Shown here piece after piece: positions 17,916 through 25,920 of a DNA stretch of 64,000 nt. Origin of the DNA: Clostridiaceae bacterium. GTDB taxonomy: Bacteria > Bacillota > Clostridia > Oscillospirales > Acutalibacteraceae. The notes under the pieces are model-generated. The model was given only the letters and a program-made list of their open reading frames with translations, did not search any database and had not been told where the DNA came from. The translations under genes and the position numbers were made by a program. The stretch is taken from contig JAETSR010000001.1 of NCBI GenBank assembly GCA_021769555.1, positions 434,001 through 498,000 of the forward strand. The letters run 5' to 3'. The first letter of the stretch is position 1, and every line of letters starts with the position of its first letter.

Positions 17916-18371
17916 TTACAGCGCGTTCTGAATGGCTGTGAGCACCGTGTCAAAATCGGCCTCTGTCACCAGCAGGGAAATTTCCACCTCAGAGGTGGTG
18001 ATGAGCCTGAGGTCAGCCTTTGTGCCGGCTATGGCGGCGAAAACCCTGGCGGCAATGCCGGGGGTGTTCTTCATAGCCGGGTCGTACACGGAAATCTTGT
18101 GGTTCACAGAGCTGACGATAACATTCACGTCAGTCTCCTTTTTCAGCTTGGTGGTAAAGGCCAGCACGTCAACTAAGTCGTTATCAGAAATAGTAAATGA
18201 CAGGCCGGTGAACGCCCCGTGGGTGGGGGCCATGGATATCATGTCGATATTGATGTTATACTCGGCAATGGACTTAAAAATAGTCGCTATTGAGTCCACC
18301 TGGGCGGGAAAGCCCACCAGCGTCACCAGGGTAATATTGTCAACAGTGCTTATAACAGTGCCTGCACTCAT
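17916..18371 (-). CDS. Free-standing tandem ACT-domain protein, aspartokinase regulatory-domain type
   Basis: The 151 residues correspond to the C-terminal regulatory half of aspartate kinase, with two ACT domains (about 15-75 and 95-150). Markers are TLVGFPAQVDSIATIF, NINIDMISMA and the TSEVEISLLV strand. There is no kinase domain. Aspartokinase beta subunits of similar length are known, but they usually arise from internal initiation in the kinase gene; here it is a separate gene at the end of the asd-dapA-dapB operon. It may give lysine- or threonine-sensing to an aspartokinase encoded elsewhere. AGGAGGA lies nine bases before the ATG at 18371. Confidence 0.85.
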   Translation of the reverse strand: MSAGTVISTVDNITLVTLVGFPAQVDSIATIFKSIAEYNINIDMISMAPTHGAFTGLSFTISDNDLVDVLAFTTKLKKETDVNVIVSSVNHKISVYDPAMKNTPGIAARVFAAIAGTKADLRLITTSEVEISLLVTEADFDTVLTAIQNAL

Positions 18372-18389
18372 GCTGTCATGTCCTCCTTT

Positions 18390-19148
18390 TTATATTACTT
18401 CCCGGACCAGGCTCCCCATGTCAAAAAGCCCCGGTCCGCGCCCGGCCATGAACAGGGCCGCGTTGACCGCGCCCACGGCGAAAAGCTCCTTGGACTGGGC
18501 GGAGTGGGAGAGGGTTATCACCTCGTGCTGCCCGGCAAAAATGACCTTATGCTCCCCAACGATAGTGCCCCCCCGGACGGAGTGTATCCCAAGCTCCGCG
18601 GGCTCCCGCTTCCTGCGCTGGGAGTGGCGGTCATAGGTATACTTCATGCCGCCCTCCCGTGCGCCGTTCACCGCGTCGGCAAGCATAAGGGCGGTGCCGC
18701 TGGGGGCGTCTATCTTCTGGTTGTGGTGGGCCTCGACTATCTCCACGTCAAAGCCCTCCCCAAGAACGCCGGCGGCGGTTTTAGCCAGCTCCATCAAGAG
18801 GTTTATTCCCAGGGACATATTCCTTGAATAGAACACCGGCAGCTCCCTTGAGGCGCTCTCAACAGCCTGCACCTGCTCCTGAGAGTACCCGGTGGTGCAC
18901 AGCACTGCGGCGGCCCCATGGGCCCTGCAATACCTCAAAATCGGCTCAAGGGCGCTGGGGTGGGAGAAATCCACCACTACGTCCACCGGCTCGCGCGCAG
19001 CGCCTATGTCCTCATACACAGGAAAGTCCAGCTCCACCGGCGCCCGGTCAACTCCCGCGACTATCTTGCAGTCCCGGCGCCCGCCAACAATATTCCTCAC
19101 AGCCGCGCCCATCTTCCCGGCACAGCCGCAGAGCAGCAGTTTTGTCAT
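18390..19148 (-). CDS. dapB: 4-hydroxy-tetrahydrodipicolinate reductase
   Basis: DapB reduces the DapA product with NAD(P)H on the way to diaminopimelate and lysine. The 252-residue protein has the N-terminal Rossmann loop GCAGKMG, the FSHPSAL region, and the signature EAHHNQKIDAPSGTAL with the catalytic His and Lys. The ATG at 19148 gives the usual N-terminus MTKLLLCG; an in-frame upstream extension reaches 19199 but lies in the radical SAM gene. The gap to that gene is two bases. Confidence 0.95.
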   Translation of the reverse strand: MTKLLLCGCAGKMGAAVRNIVGGRRDCKIVAGVDRAPVELDFPVYEDIGAAREPVDVVVDFSHPSALEPILRYCRAHGAAAVLCTTGYSQEQVQAVESASRELPVFYSRNMSLGINLLMELAKTAAGVLGEGFDVEIVEAHHNQKIDAPSGTALMLADAVNGAREGGMKYTYDRHSQRRKREPAELGIHSVRGGTIVGEHKVIFAGQHEVITLSHSAQSKELFAVGAVNAALFMAGRGPGLFDMGSLVREVI

Positions 19149-19150
19149 GT

Positions 19151-20110
19151 TTACACATCCGTTTCCTTTGATTCGGTGAAATCCCTTATCTGCCTGCATA
19201 TATCACAGACAGAATAGCATTTTGAGCAGTCCACCGGGATATCGCGCTCCCGGGCGGCCCTCAGAAGCTCCCCCGCGCCGCCTGTGAGCAGGGCCCGGGG
19301 AAATACCTGTTTATACGGGTCATAGCCCGAGACAATTTCCTCTATGCTCTCACAGAGCAGGTTCCCGATGGGGAACGCACAGGCTATAACGTCGCCGTTC
19401 GGCTCAACAGACAGTGAGCTCACCCGGTCCAGGGGCTCGGTATAGGGCTGGGAGCCGCAGGTATCCTCCATATTGAGCATGGGCTCCGGGTAGTACTCGG
19501 AGAGGTTTATGGCGGCGTTCCCCGCCATAAAGATGTCGTCCCCCCGCCCCACCGGCACGCCCAGCTTTGAGAACTCGGCTAAAATCTCCCTTGTGCGGGC
19601 GTTCCAGGGGTCCTCATGGGCCTCGTTTACCACCCAGGAGGGCTGCAGCTCTATGATATCAGGCCGCAGCTTCATCACAGCCCCGGCAAATTCCAGCACC
19701 GGCTCCAAGGGTATCCGCTCCTGGTGGAACGCGTCCACCGACAGGAGTATGTCATTGACCCCGGCCTCAATCAGCTCCCCGGCCACCTGCTTAATGCGCT
19801 CCGGACTTTTGGAGAAATAGCCGTTTGTGATTATCTGCCGGGTGGGTATGCCCGCGTCCCGGGCCGCGCTGTGCAGGGCGCATATAACCTCCGGGTAGAG
19901 CAGCGGCTCGCCGCCGAAGGTCATGACAGACTCAATGGGGCAGCGGGCCGCAAGCCAGCGAATGGCCTCAATGGACTCCTTCACCGGCACATGGCGCGGC
20001 CCGGGCTTATTCAGCCTGCTGCCCACAGAGCAGTGCTTACAGCGCCCCGGGCACTGGTAGGTGGACATGAACTCTATGCGGTCAAGCTTCAAATATTTTG
20101 ACAAATTCAT
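19151..20110 (-). CDS. Radical SAM protein with a C-terminal Cys cluster (SPASM-like)
   Basis: A 319-residue radical SAM enzyme. The 4Fe-4S motif C-x3-C-x2-C is at C20, C24 and C27 (YQCPGRCKHC), and the SAM-binding GGEP motif (MTFGGEPLLYP) follows near residue 67. At the C-terminus C295, C298, C302 and C305, with an earlier Cys in VIACAF, look like ligands of an auxiliary cluster. The substrate is unknown. Its place between dapA and dapB, two bases before dapB, ties its expression to lysine/diaminopimelate synthesis. No small precursor peptide gene is visible beside it, so a maturase role lacks support. AGAGGTATAGTT precedes the ATG. Confidence 0.85.
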   Translation of the reverse strand: MNLSKYLKLDRIEFMSTYQCPGRCKHCSVGSRLNKPGPRHVPVKESIEAIRWLAARCPIESVMTFGGEPLLYPEVICALHSAARDAGIPTRQIITNGYFSKSPERIKQVAGELIEAGVNDILLSVDAFHQERIPLEPVLEFAGAVMKLRPDIIELQPSWVVNEAHEDPWNARTREILAEFSKLGVPVGRGDDIFMAGNAAINLSEYYPEPMLNMEDTCGSQPYTEPLDRVSSLSVEPNGDVIACAFPIGNLLCESIEEIVSGYDPYKQVFPRALLTGGAGELLRAARERDIPVDCSKCYSVCDICRQIRDFTESKETDV

Positions 20111-20270
20111 AACTATACCTCTTTCTTTTTATAAATCAGATAATCAGGTGAAAAAGGCGCAGTTATGGGCAGCGGCTACATCAAACCATATCCAGCCCGG
20201 CACAATCCGCTGCATAACCGCACCGGGCAGATATCTCGCATTTTAATCCTCATACCGTACTCTTTCTGTA

Positions 20271-21167
20271 TCAGTCTTTAATAAGCCCGTGCTTTTTGAG
20301 CAGGGCAGTGAGAGCCTCCTGCTTGCCGGCGGGCATGGTGGTAAGGGGCATACGGCAGAAATTAGTGGAGATTAGCCCCATCTGCCAGAGGGCCTCCTTG
20401 ATGGGTATCGGGTTCACGTCCATAAAGAAGCCGTCCATCAGGTCGATATACTCATTGCTGAGCCTGCGCGCCGTGTCCAAGTCGTTATTCAGCACGGCCT
20501 CTGCAAGGCTGTGCATTTCCCCGGGCAGGGCGTTCGAGAACACGGATATAACCCCCTTGCCGCCCAGGGCCATTATGGCCAGGGCCTGGCTGTCCTCGCC
20601 TGAGTACACTGTGAGGTCGTCGCCGCAAAGGGCAATGGTGCGGGCAACAGAGGCGGTGTCGCCGTTGGCCTCCTTCGTAGCCACGATATAGGGATTTTTC
20701 GACAGCTCCTTATAGGTGGCGGGCTGTATATTGCAGCCGGTGCGGCTGGGCACATTATAGAGTATGCAGGGCATTTCAACGCAGTCGGCAATATAGTTGA
20801 AGCTCTCAATAAGCCCCTTCTGCGAGGTCTTATTATAGTATGGGGTCACAAGCAGAAGGCCCTCCGCGCCCAGCTCCTTTGCCTTTAGGGACAGGTCCAC
20901 ACAGAAGCAGGTGTCGTTGCTGCCGGTACCGGCTATCACCGGCACGCGGCCCTTCACCTTATCAATAATAAACTTCGTGACCTTCAGGTGCTCCTCAGAG
21001 TTCATGGTGGCGGCCTCGCCTGTGGTGCCGCAGGCTATGATGGCGTCGGCCCCGCCGCTTATCTGCAGCTCAACCAGCTTCTCAAGCTCATCCCAGGCGA
21101 CCTCCCCGCCCATGGTGAAGGGTGTGACGAGAGCAGTGCCCACGCCGGTAAAAACGGTATGTTTCAT
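20271..21167 (-). CDS. dapA: 4-hydroxy-tetrahydrodipicolinate synthase
   Basis: DapA condenses aspartate semialdehyde and pyruvate, the first committed step to diaminopimelate and lysine. The 298-residue TIM barrel shows GTTGEAATM near residue 48, YNVPSRTG with the active-site Tyr and Arg near residue 138, and the Schiff-base Lys in IVATKEANGD near residue 163. It lies between asd (44-base gap) and the radical SAM gene (160-base gap with no clear promoter or terminator), all on the minus strand. Confidence 0.96.
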   Translation of the reverse strand: MKHTVFTGVGTALVTPFTMGGEVAWDELEKLVELQISGGADAIIACGTTGEAATMNSEEHLKVTKFIIDKVKGRVPVIAGTGSNDTCFCVDLSLKAKELGAEGLLLVTPYYNKTSQKGLIESFNYIADCVEMPCILYNVPSRTGCNIQPATYKELSKNPYIVATKEANGDTASVARTIALCGDDLTVYSGEDSQALAIMALGGKGVISVFSNALPGEMHSLAEAVLNNDLDTARRLSNEYIDLMDGFFMDVNPIPIKEALWQMGLISTNFCRMPLTTMPAGKQEALTALLKKHGLIKD

Positions 21168-21210
21168 ATAAGGATTCCTCCCAATATTAAAGTGAAGGGT
21201 TCAGTGGGAC

Positions 21211-22290
21211 TTAATCAAAATACCCCAGCTTACACAGCAGCTCAGCCATGAGCAGGCCGCCGCCCGCCGCCCCCCTAAGGGTGTTATGGGAAAGGCAGAC
21301 GAACTTGTAGTCATACTGGGTGTCGGGCCTCAGCCGCCCGGCGGAGATTGCCATGCCGCCCTCAATATCACGGTCCAGCTTGGGCTGTGGGCGGTTATCC
21401 TCCTCAAAGTAGTGGATGAACTGCTTGGGGGCGCTGGGCAGCTGGAGCTCCTGGGCCGGGCCCTTAAACTCCTTCCAGCGCCGGATTATCTCCTCCTTCG
21501 GGACTTTCTTCTCAAGGGAGAAGAACACCGCCGCCATATGCCCGTCGCTCACCGGCACCCGCAGGCACTGAGAGGTGATGGAGGGGGCGGAGGCGTTGAC
21601 GATAACCCCGTCCTCCACGCGGCCCCATATCTTCAAAGGCTCCCGCTCGGATTTCTCCTCCTCGCCGCCGATATAGGGTATCACGTTGTCAAGGATTTCG
21701 GGCATGGTCTCAAAGGTCTTGCTCGCCCCGGAAATGGCCTGATAGGTGCAGGCCAGCACCTTGGTAACGCCCAAATCAAGAAGGGGGTGTATGGCCGGCA
21801 CATAGCTCTGCAGGGAGCAGTTGCACTTTGCGGCGATAAAGCCCCGCTTTGTGCCAAGGCGGGCCCGCTGGTGCTCGATGACCTTGTGGTGCTCAGCGTT
21901 GAGCTCCGGGATTATCATGGGCACGTCGGGTGTGCCCCTATGCTCCTTATTGTTGGAGATTACCGGGCACTCAAGCTTCGCGTAGGCCTCCTCAAGGGCC
22001 ATAATCTCATCGGACTTCATATTCACGGCGCAGAACACAAAGTCCACCATGGAGGCAATCTTCTCCATGTCGGCCTGGGCGTCGTATACCGGCAGCTCAG
22101 CCATGCTCTCCGGGATGGGCTCCTTCATGGCCCAGCGCCCTGATACCGCCTCTCTATAGGTCTTCCCCGCGGACCTGCCGCTGGCGGCGAGGGCGGTAAC
22201 CTTGAACCATGGGTGGTCCTTCAGAATGGTGGCGAAGCGCTGGCCCACCATGCCCGTGCACCCGATTATGCCTGCATTATACTGTTTCAT
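21211..22290 (-). CDS. asd: Aspartate-semialdehyde dehydrogenase, archaeal/fungal-type
   Basis: Asd reduces aspartyl phosphate to aspartate semialdehyde with NADPH, feeding lysine, threonine and methionine synthesis. The 359-residue protein has the N-terminal GIIGCTGMVGQRF loop, the active-site Cys in IAAKCNCSLQSYVP, and SDGHMAAVFF with the catalytic His. The architecture and length match the longer archaeal/fungal-type group rather than the Escherichia type. I prefer ATG at 22290 (MKQYNAG); ATG at 22299 is in frame but its ribosome site abuts the codon. It is first in the lysine operon, behind a strong promoter. Confidence 0.94.
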   Translation of the reverse strand: MKQYNAGIIGCTGMVGQRFATILKDHPWFKVTALAASGRSAGKTYREAVSGRWAMKEPIPESMAELPVYDAQADMEKIASMVDFVFCAVNMKSDEIMALEEAYAKLECPVISNNKEHRGTPDVPMIIPELNAEHHKVIEHQRARLGTKRGFIAAKCNCSLQSYVPAIHPLLDLGVTKVLACTYQAISGASKTFETMPEILDNVIPYIGGEEEKSEREPLKIWGRVEDGVIVNASAPSITSQCLRVPVSDGHMAAVFFSLEKKVPKEEIIRRWKEFKGPAQELQLPSAPKQFIHYFEEDNRPQPKLDRDIEGGMAISAGRLRPDTQYDYKFVCLSHNTLRGAAGGGLLMAELLCKLGYFD

Positions 22291-22350
22291 TTTCTCCATC
22301 CTTTCATGCCTTGGCCGGTAAAATCAGTTGAAAAATTTCCGGCAATCATA

Positions 22351-22404
22351 TATAATAGACTTGATTATCCTGTCTATTATACCCCAGTCTGTGCCGCTTG
22401 TCAA
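22351..22404 (-). promoter_or_regulatory. Promoter of the lysine operon with an overlapping palindrome
   Basis: On the minus strand TTGACA (22399-22404), a 17-base spacer and TATAAT (22376-22381) form a consensus promoter for asd. A perfect 10-bp inverted repeat (TATAATAGAC at 22351-22360, GTCTATTATA at 22372-22381) covers the -10 and the transcription start. The leader is only about 80 bases, too short for a lysine riboswitch, so a repressor or an RNA hairpin is the likelier control. Confidence 0.8.
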
Positions 22405-22425
22405 TTTTTTCAGCCGGCATATACT
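22398..22425 (+). promoter_or_regulatory. Possible queA promoter
   Basis: TTGTCA (22398-22403) and TATACT (22420-22425) with a 16-base spacer face queA. The -35 overlaps that of the divergent asd promoter on the other strand, so the two promoters may compete. Confidence 0.5.
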
Positions 22426-22468
22426 ATGATTTTTTCCTTTGGAGAGTGAATACATGGAAGGAACGCCA

Positions 22469-23494
22469 ATGAAGACCAGCGATTTTTTCTACGACCTGCC
22501 CCAGGAGCTCATAGCCCAGACCCCCATAGAGCCCCGGGACGCCTCAAGGCTCATGACCCTTGATAAGCGCACCGGAGAGACCGGGCACCGGCATTTTTAC
22601 GAGATAGGGGAGCTGATACAGCCCGGGGACTGCCTGATACTGAACGACTCCCGGGTGCTGCCCGCCAGGATATACGGAGTGAAGGAGGACACAGGGGCCA
22701 AGGTGGAGTTCCTGCTCTTGGAGAATAAGGGCGGCGGCGTATGGGAGGTCCTCTGCAAGCCCGGCAAGCGCGCAAAGGAGGGCAGCCGCTTCACATTCGG
22801 GGACGGCCTGTTTACCGGCCAGGTCATGGAGACAAAGGAGGACGGCGGCAGGCTGGTGAGCTTTAGCTGTGAGGGGGACTTCTTCGCGCTGCTGGACAAG
22901 ATAGGGCAGATGCCCCTGCCTCCCTATATAAAGGAAAAGCTTAGGGATAAGGAGCGCTATCAGACGGTCTACTCAAGGGAGCCAGGCTCCGCTGCCGCCC
23001 CCACGGCCGGGCTCCACTTCACGCCTGAGCTGCTGGAAAAGCTCAAGGGCAAGGGCGTCGGGCTGGGGTACGTGACCCTGCATGTGGGCCTTGGCACCTT
23101 CCGCCCAGTAAGCGCGGACAGGATAACGGACCATAAAATGCACGCCGAGCACTACCATATGCCCGCGTCCACCGCTGAGCTGATAAACCGGACAAAAGAG
23201 AAGGGCGGCAGGGTGATAGCCGTTGGCACCACCAGCTGCCGCACAATAGAGTCCGTTGCCCAGAGGGAGGGCTGCTTTAAGGAGAGCTCGGGCCGGACGG
23301 ATATCTTTATCTATCCCGGCTACAGATTCCGCGGCGTTGACGCGCTCATAACTAACTTTCACCTGCCCGAGAGCACGCTTATAATGCTGGTCTCTGCGCT
23401 GGCGGGGAGGGAAAATGTGCTAAGGGCTTATGAGGAGGCGGTGAGGGAGAGATATAGGTTTTTCAGCTTTGGGGACGCCATGTTCATCAGGTAA
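22469..23494 (+). CDS. queA: S-adenosylmethionine:tRNA ribosyltransferase-isomerase
   Basis: QueA transfers and isomerises the ribosyl part of SAM onto preQ1-modified tRNA, making epoxyqueuosine. The 341-residue protein starts with [17 protein letters not shown], has [13 protein letters not shown] near residue 65, the family block [16 protein letters not shown], and [11 protein letters not shown] further on. I chose ATG at 22469 because GGAAGGAA lies six bases upstream and it gives the conserved N-terminus; an in-frame TTG at 22439 would add ten residues. It stands alone, divergent from the lysine operon. tgt is not in view. Confidence 0.95.
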   Translation: MKTSDFFYDLPQELIAQTPIEPRDASRLMTLDKRTGETGHRHFYEIGELIQPGDCLILNDSRVLPARIYGVKEDTGAKVEFLLLENKGGGVWEVLCKPGKRAKEGSRFTFGDGLFTGQVMETKEDGGRLVSFSCEGDFFALLDKIGQMPLPPYIKEKLRDKERYQTVYSREPGSAAAPTAGLHFTPELLEKLKGKGVGLGYVTLHVGLGTFRPVSADRITDHKMHAEHYHMPASTAELINRTKEKGGRVIAVGTTSCRTIESVAQREGCFKESSGRTDIFIYPGYRFRGVDALITNFHLPESTLIMLVSALAGRENVLRAYEEAVRERYRFFSFGDAMFIR

Positions 23495-23532
23495 GCACGA
23501 TTTTGGCCTCAAAGGGTATCCCCGGCAGACAG

Positions 23533-23799
23533 TCAGGCGGCGTCCTCCTTTTCGGCTTCATCGGCAATGGTCCTGAAGCCGCGGACAATCTCAAGTATTT
23601 CCTTATCCGGCAGCTGTCCCAGAAAAAGGATAAGCGCAACTGCGGAGAGGCAGTACTTTCCGCTCTCCAGGTCGGAATAGGAGCGGCAGGAAATATGCAG
23701 CAGTGCCGCCGCCTGTTCTTGGGTAAGGTTCTTTTTGTTCCTGAAAGCAATTAAAAATTTTCTAAGATAACGTTTAAGTTTATTTTTTAGTTTGCGCAT
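23533..23799 (-). CDS. Small XRE-family DNA-binding protein
   Basis: An 88-residue protein with a Lys/Arg-rich N-terminus (about 15 residues) and a helix-turn-helix of XRE type (FRNKKNLTQEQAAALLHI, then SCRSYSDLESGKYCLSA) at residues 19-58. The C-terminal 30 residues are acidic. It is probably a transcription regulator whose target is unknown; a pair of related 14-mers upstream (23847-23875) is a candidate autoregulatory site. AGGAGGTATTTACCT precedes the ATG. Confidence 0.8.
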   Translation of the reverse strand: MRKLKNKLKRYLRKFLIAFRNKKNLTQEQAAALLHISCRSYSDLESGKYCLSAVALILFLGQLPDKEILEIVRGFRTIADEAEKEDAA

Positions 23800-23846
23800 A
23801 GGTAAATACCTCCTAAAAAATATTCTAGGAAAATTTTACCAATACA

Positions 23847-23875
23847 TGAGGCATACTTCCATGAGGTGTACCTCA
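23847..23875. promoter_or_regulatory. Tandem operator-like 14-mers upstream of the XRE gene
   Basis: TGAGGCATACTTCC (23847-23860) and TGAGGTGTACCTCA (23862-23875) differ at four positions. The second is a near-perfect palindrome with 6-base arms TGAGGT/ACCTCA. They lie 48-76 bases upstream of the XRE start codon, where an autoregulator would bind. Confidence 0.5.
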
Positions 23876-23942
23876 GGAAATGCCGAAATATGCGGAAAAG
23901 TTGAGATATCCGCGGGATAACGCCAGCTTGAGGGATGACAAA

Positions 23943-23971
23943 GAGCCGGACAGATACAAACTGTCCGGCTC
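23943..23971 (-). terminator. Terminator of the ABC permease operon
   Basis: Eleven-base perfect arms GAGCCGGACAG/CTGTCCGGCTC with a seven-base loop, followed on the minus strand by TTTGTC. It lies about 30 bases after the stop of the second permease gene. Confidence 0.8.
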
Positions 23972-23998
23972 CTGCTTACTCCCGGCGGGCCCGGCATA

Positions 23999-25909
23999 TC
24001 ACTCCCCGTGCCCGCCCAAAAGCAGTATGGGTTCTATCCGCAGGCTGCTGTTGACCGCCGCCAGCGACAGGAGCGCCGCGAATAAAAGCATGGCTCCCGG
24101 CACCGCGAAATACAGGAGGCCCTGCATGGCGGCCGCCTCATCGTCAAGCTCAATATCCGCGCTTGAGGCCTCGCTCTCGGCCCAGAGGCTGTAGTCCCGG
24201 CTGAAATACGCCGTCTCCATGCTCTCCTCCAAGGGGGCTGCGCCCATATCCCCGGCCTCCGGTTCGGCACTCACGCTCCCGGAAGCGGCGGGCGCGCCCT
24301 CCTGCTCCATATTTCCAAGCGCCCGGCTGGCCCAGCCGCCGGCAGCCACAGCGGGCAGCGCCAGCACCAGTATGCCCGCCATCAGCGAGACCCGGCACCG
24401 GCCCTTTGAAAGCCCCAGGCTCCGCTCAACGGCTGTGCGCTTTCGCTCCTTTACAATAAAGAAGTAAACCAGCAGCACGACCACCGTCAGGGAGGACAGC
24501 ACCCCAACGGCCAGCAGGAGCATTGAGCTGAGCCTGGCCCTTTTCAGGCTCAGCATTACCTCCTCATAGCCGTTGTCATCATAGACTATCTCAAGCTTTG
24601 AGGCCTCCGGGACGGCCTTGTGCAGGGCGGTGTTGAACTCGGCTATCTTTCCGTTTGGTATCTGGAAGGAGGTGTTCCAGTCGTTCATGGGGGAGAAGTA
24701 AACGATGTTGTTTTCATCTGAAGCTTTTATAGACTTGCTTGGTACAATAATCGCCTCGCCGTACAATTCACCGGTTCCGGGGTAAAGCTGCCGGTATATG
24801 CCCACGACCTCATACTCCTTTTCCCAGAAAGGCTCATATGCTTCACCTTGAGCATTCAGCGGGCTGAAATCAAAAGCCAGCGGGAACTCGAAGGTGTAAA
24901 ACCTGTCCGGCTTAAATCCGTAAAAGGCCATGCACATGGAAAGATTGATTTTGTCCCCTATTCTTACCCCGCTCAGCGCGGACTGGTCAGAAATCATGCA
25001 GACATTGCTGCCGCCGGCAAACTCTTCCGCTGTGATTTTTCTGCCGCTGTCCATATATACGTCCCGGGAGTGAAAGGTCGGGATGAGCTCCACCCCGTTT
25101 GTGGGTATCACCGGAAGCCAGTAACGGTCACAGAGCTTGAGCTGTTCCACCCATTCCATCCATATTTCCCCAAGGTTTCCCGGCTCCCAGAAATTTTCTG
25201 TAACCTCGTCAAAGCGGCGCTTCTGGGAGGGCATTACAGCGCTTTCCATTTTATCCCCAAGCTCCGGGTCCCATTGAGTTGTGAACGGAGCGCTGTCTAC
25301 AGAATATACCGGAATTTCTTCCTCCGCGCTGACGCTGTCATTATAGTACAGATTGGCGATATAAGTCTTTCCTGTTTCATATGGCGTGGGGGTTTTGACA
25401 AAATCCTGCGTAAAATATGCGATATCCCCGGGCTCCAGGTCTTTTTCATCAGACGATACGCCAATCCAATTTGCTTTAGAGTGGTTAAACTTATTATAGT
25501 AAGACTTTAGTATCTGTATCTTTGTGGGTTCGGTATATCCCTTGCCGCTTTCCAGCGGAGTAAATTCCACAACGTGATGGCTGAAAACCTCCAGGTGAGA
25601 ATGTAACAGCGAATTGGAAATGCCAGGCGTTCTGGTCAGATAATAGGGCCTTGTCTCCGGCGGCGCCACGTACTCCGCGCCCTCAAAGTTAAGTATGTCC
25701 GCGTGCAAGAGGGGGTCCCCTGGCTGGCGGTTCTGCGCCACAGTGGCTATAGTGGAGAACTGGCTCTCCACCGCGTCTATGCGCTGATTGGTCCCAAGAG
25801 TGCTGACGGCGGCGAATGCCAGCAGGGCGGTGGAGGCGGCCATGAGCAGGAAGAATATAACCGCCTTGCCGGGCCTGCGAAAAAGCTGCTTGATACTGAT
25901 AATAAACAT
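23999..25909 (-). CDS. FtsX-type ABC transporter permease (second of pair)
   Basis: A 636-residue membrane protein with one N-terminal helix (residues 13-35), an extracytoplasmic domain of more than 400 residues, and three C-terminal helices (about 505-530, 545-565 and 605-630) as in MacB/FtsX-type permeases. The loop between the last two helices is acidic and low-complexity. The central part (about 25300-25600) is visibly lower in GC than the rest. It starts at ATG 25909 behind GAGGGG, right after the first permease. No ATP-binding subunit lies beside it, so the substrate and the ATPase are unknown. Confidence 0.75.
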   Translation of the reverse strand: MFIISIKQLFRRPGKAVIFFLLMAASTALLAFAAVSTLGTNQRIDAVESQFSTIATVAQNRQPGDPLLHADILNFEGAEYVAPPETRPYYLTRTPGISNSLLHSHLEVFSHHVVEFTPLESGKGYTEPTKIQILKSYYNKFNHSKANWIGVSSDEKDLEPGDIAYFTQDFVKTPTPYETGKTYIANLYYNDSVSAEEEIPVYSVDSAPFTTQWDPELGDKMESAVMPSQKRRFDEVTENFWEPGNLGEIWMEWVEQLKLCDRYWLPVIPTNGVELIPTFHSRDVYMDSGRKITAEEFAGGSNVCMISDQSALSGVRIGDKINLSMCMAFYGFKPDRFYTFEFPLAFDFSPLNAQGEAYEPFWEKEYEVVGIYRQLYPGTGELYGEAIIVPSKSIKASDENNIVYFSPMNDWNTSFQIPNGKIAEFNTALHKAVPEASKLEIVYDDNGYEEVMLSLKRARLSSMLLLAVGVLSSLTVVVLLVYFFIVKERKRTAVERSLGLSKGRCRVSLMAGILVLALPAVAAGGWASRALGNMEQEGAPAASGSVSAEPEAGDMGAAPLEESMETAYFSRDYSLWAESEASSADIELDDEAAAMQGLLYFAVPGAMLLFAALLSLAAVNSSLRIEPILLLGGHGE

Positions 25910-25920
25910 AATACCCCTCC

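Noticed and set aside
22290..22376. Lysine riboswitch before asd
   Set aside because: The promoter leaves only about 80 bases of leader, far short of a lysine riboswitch, and no typical core was seen.
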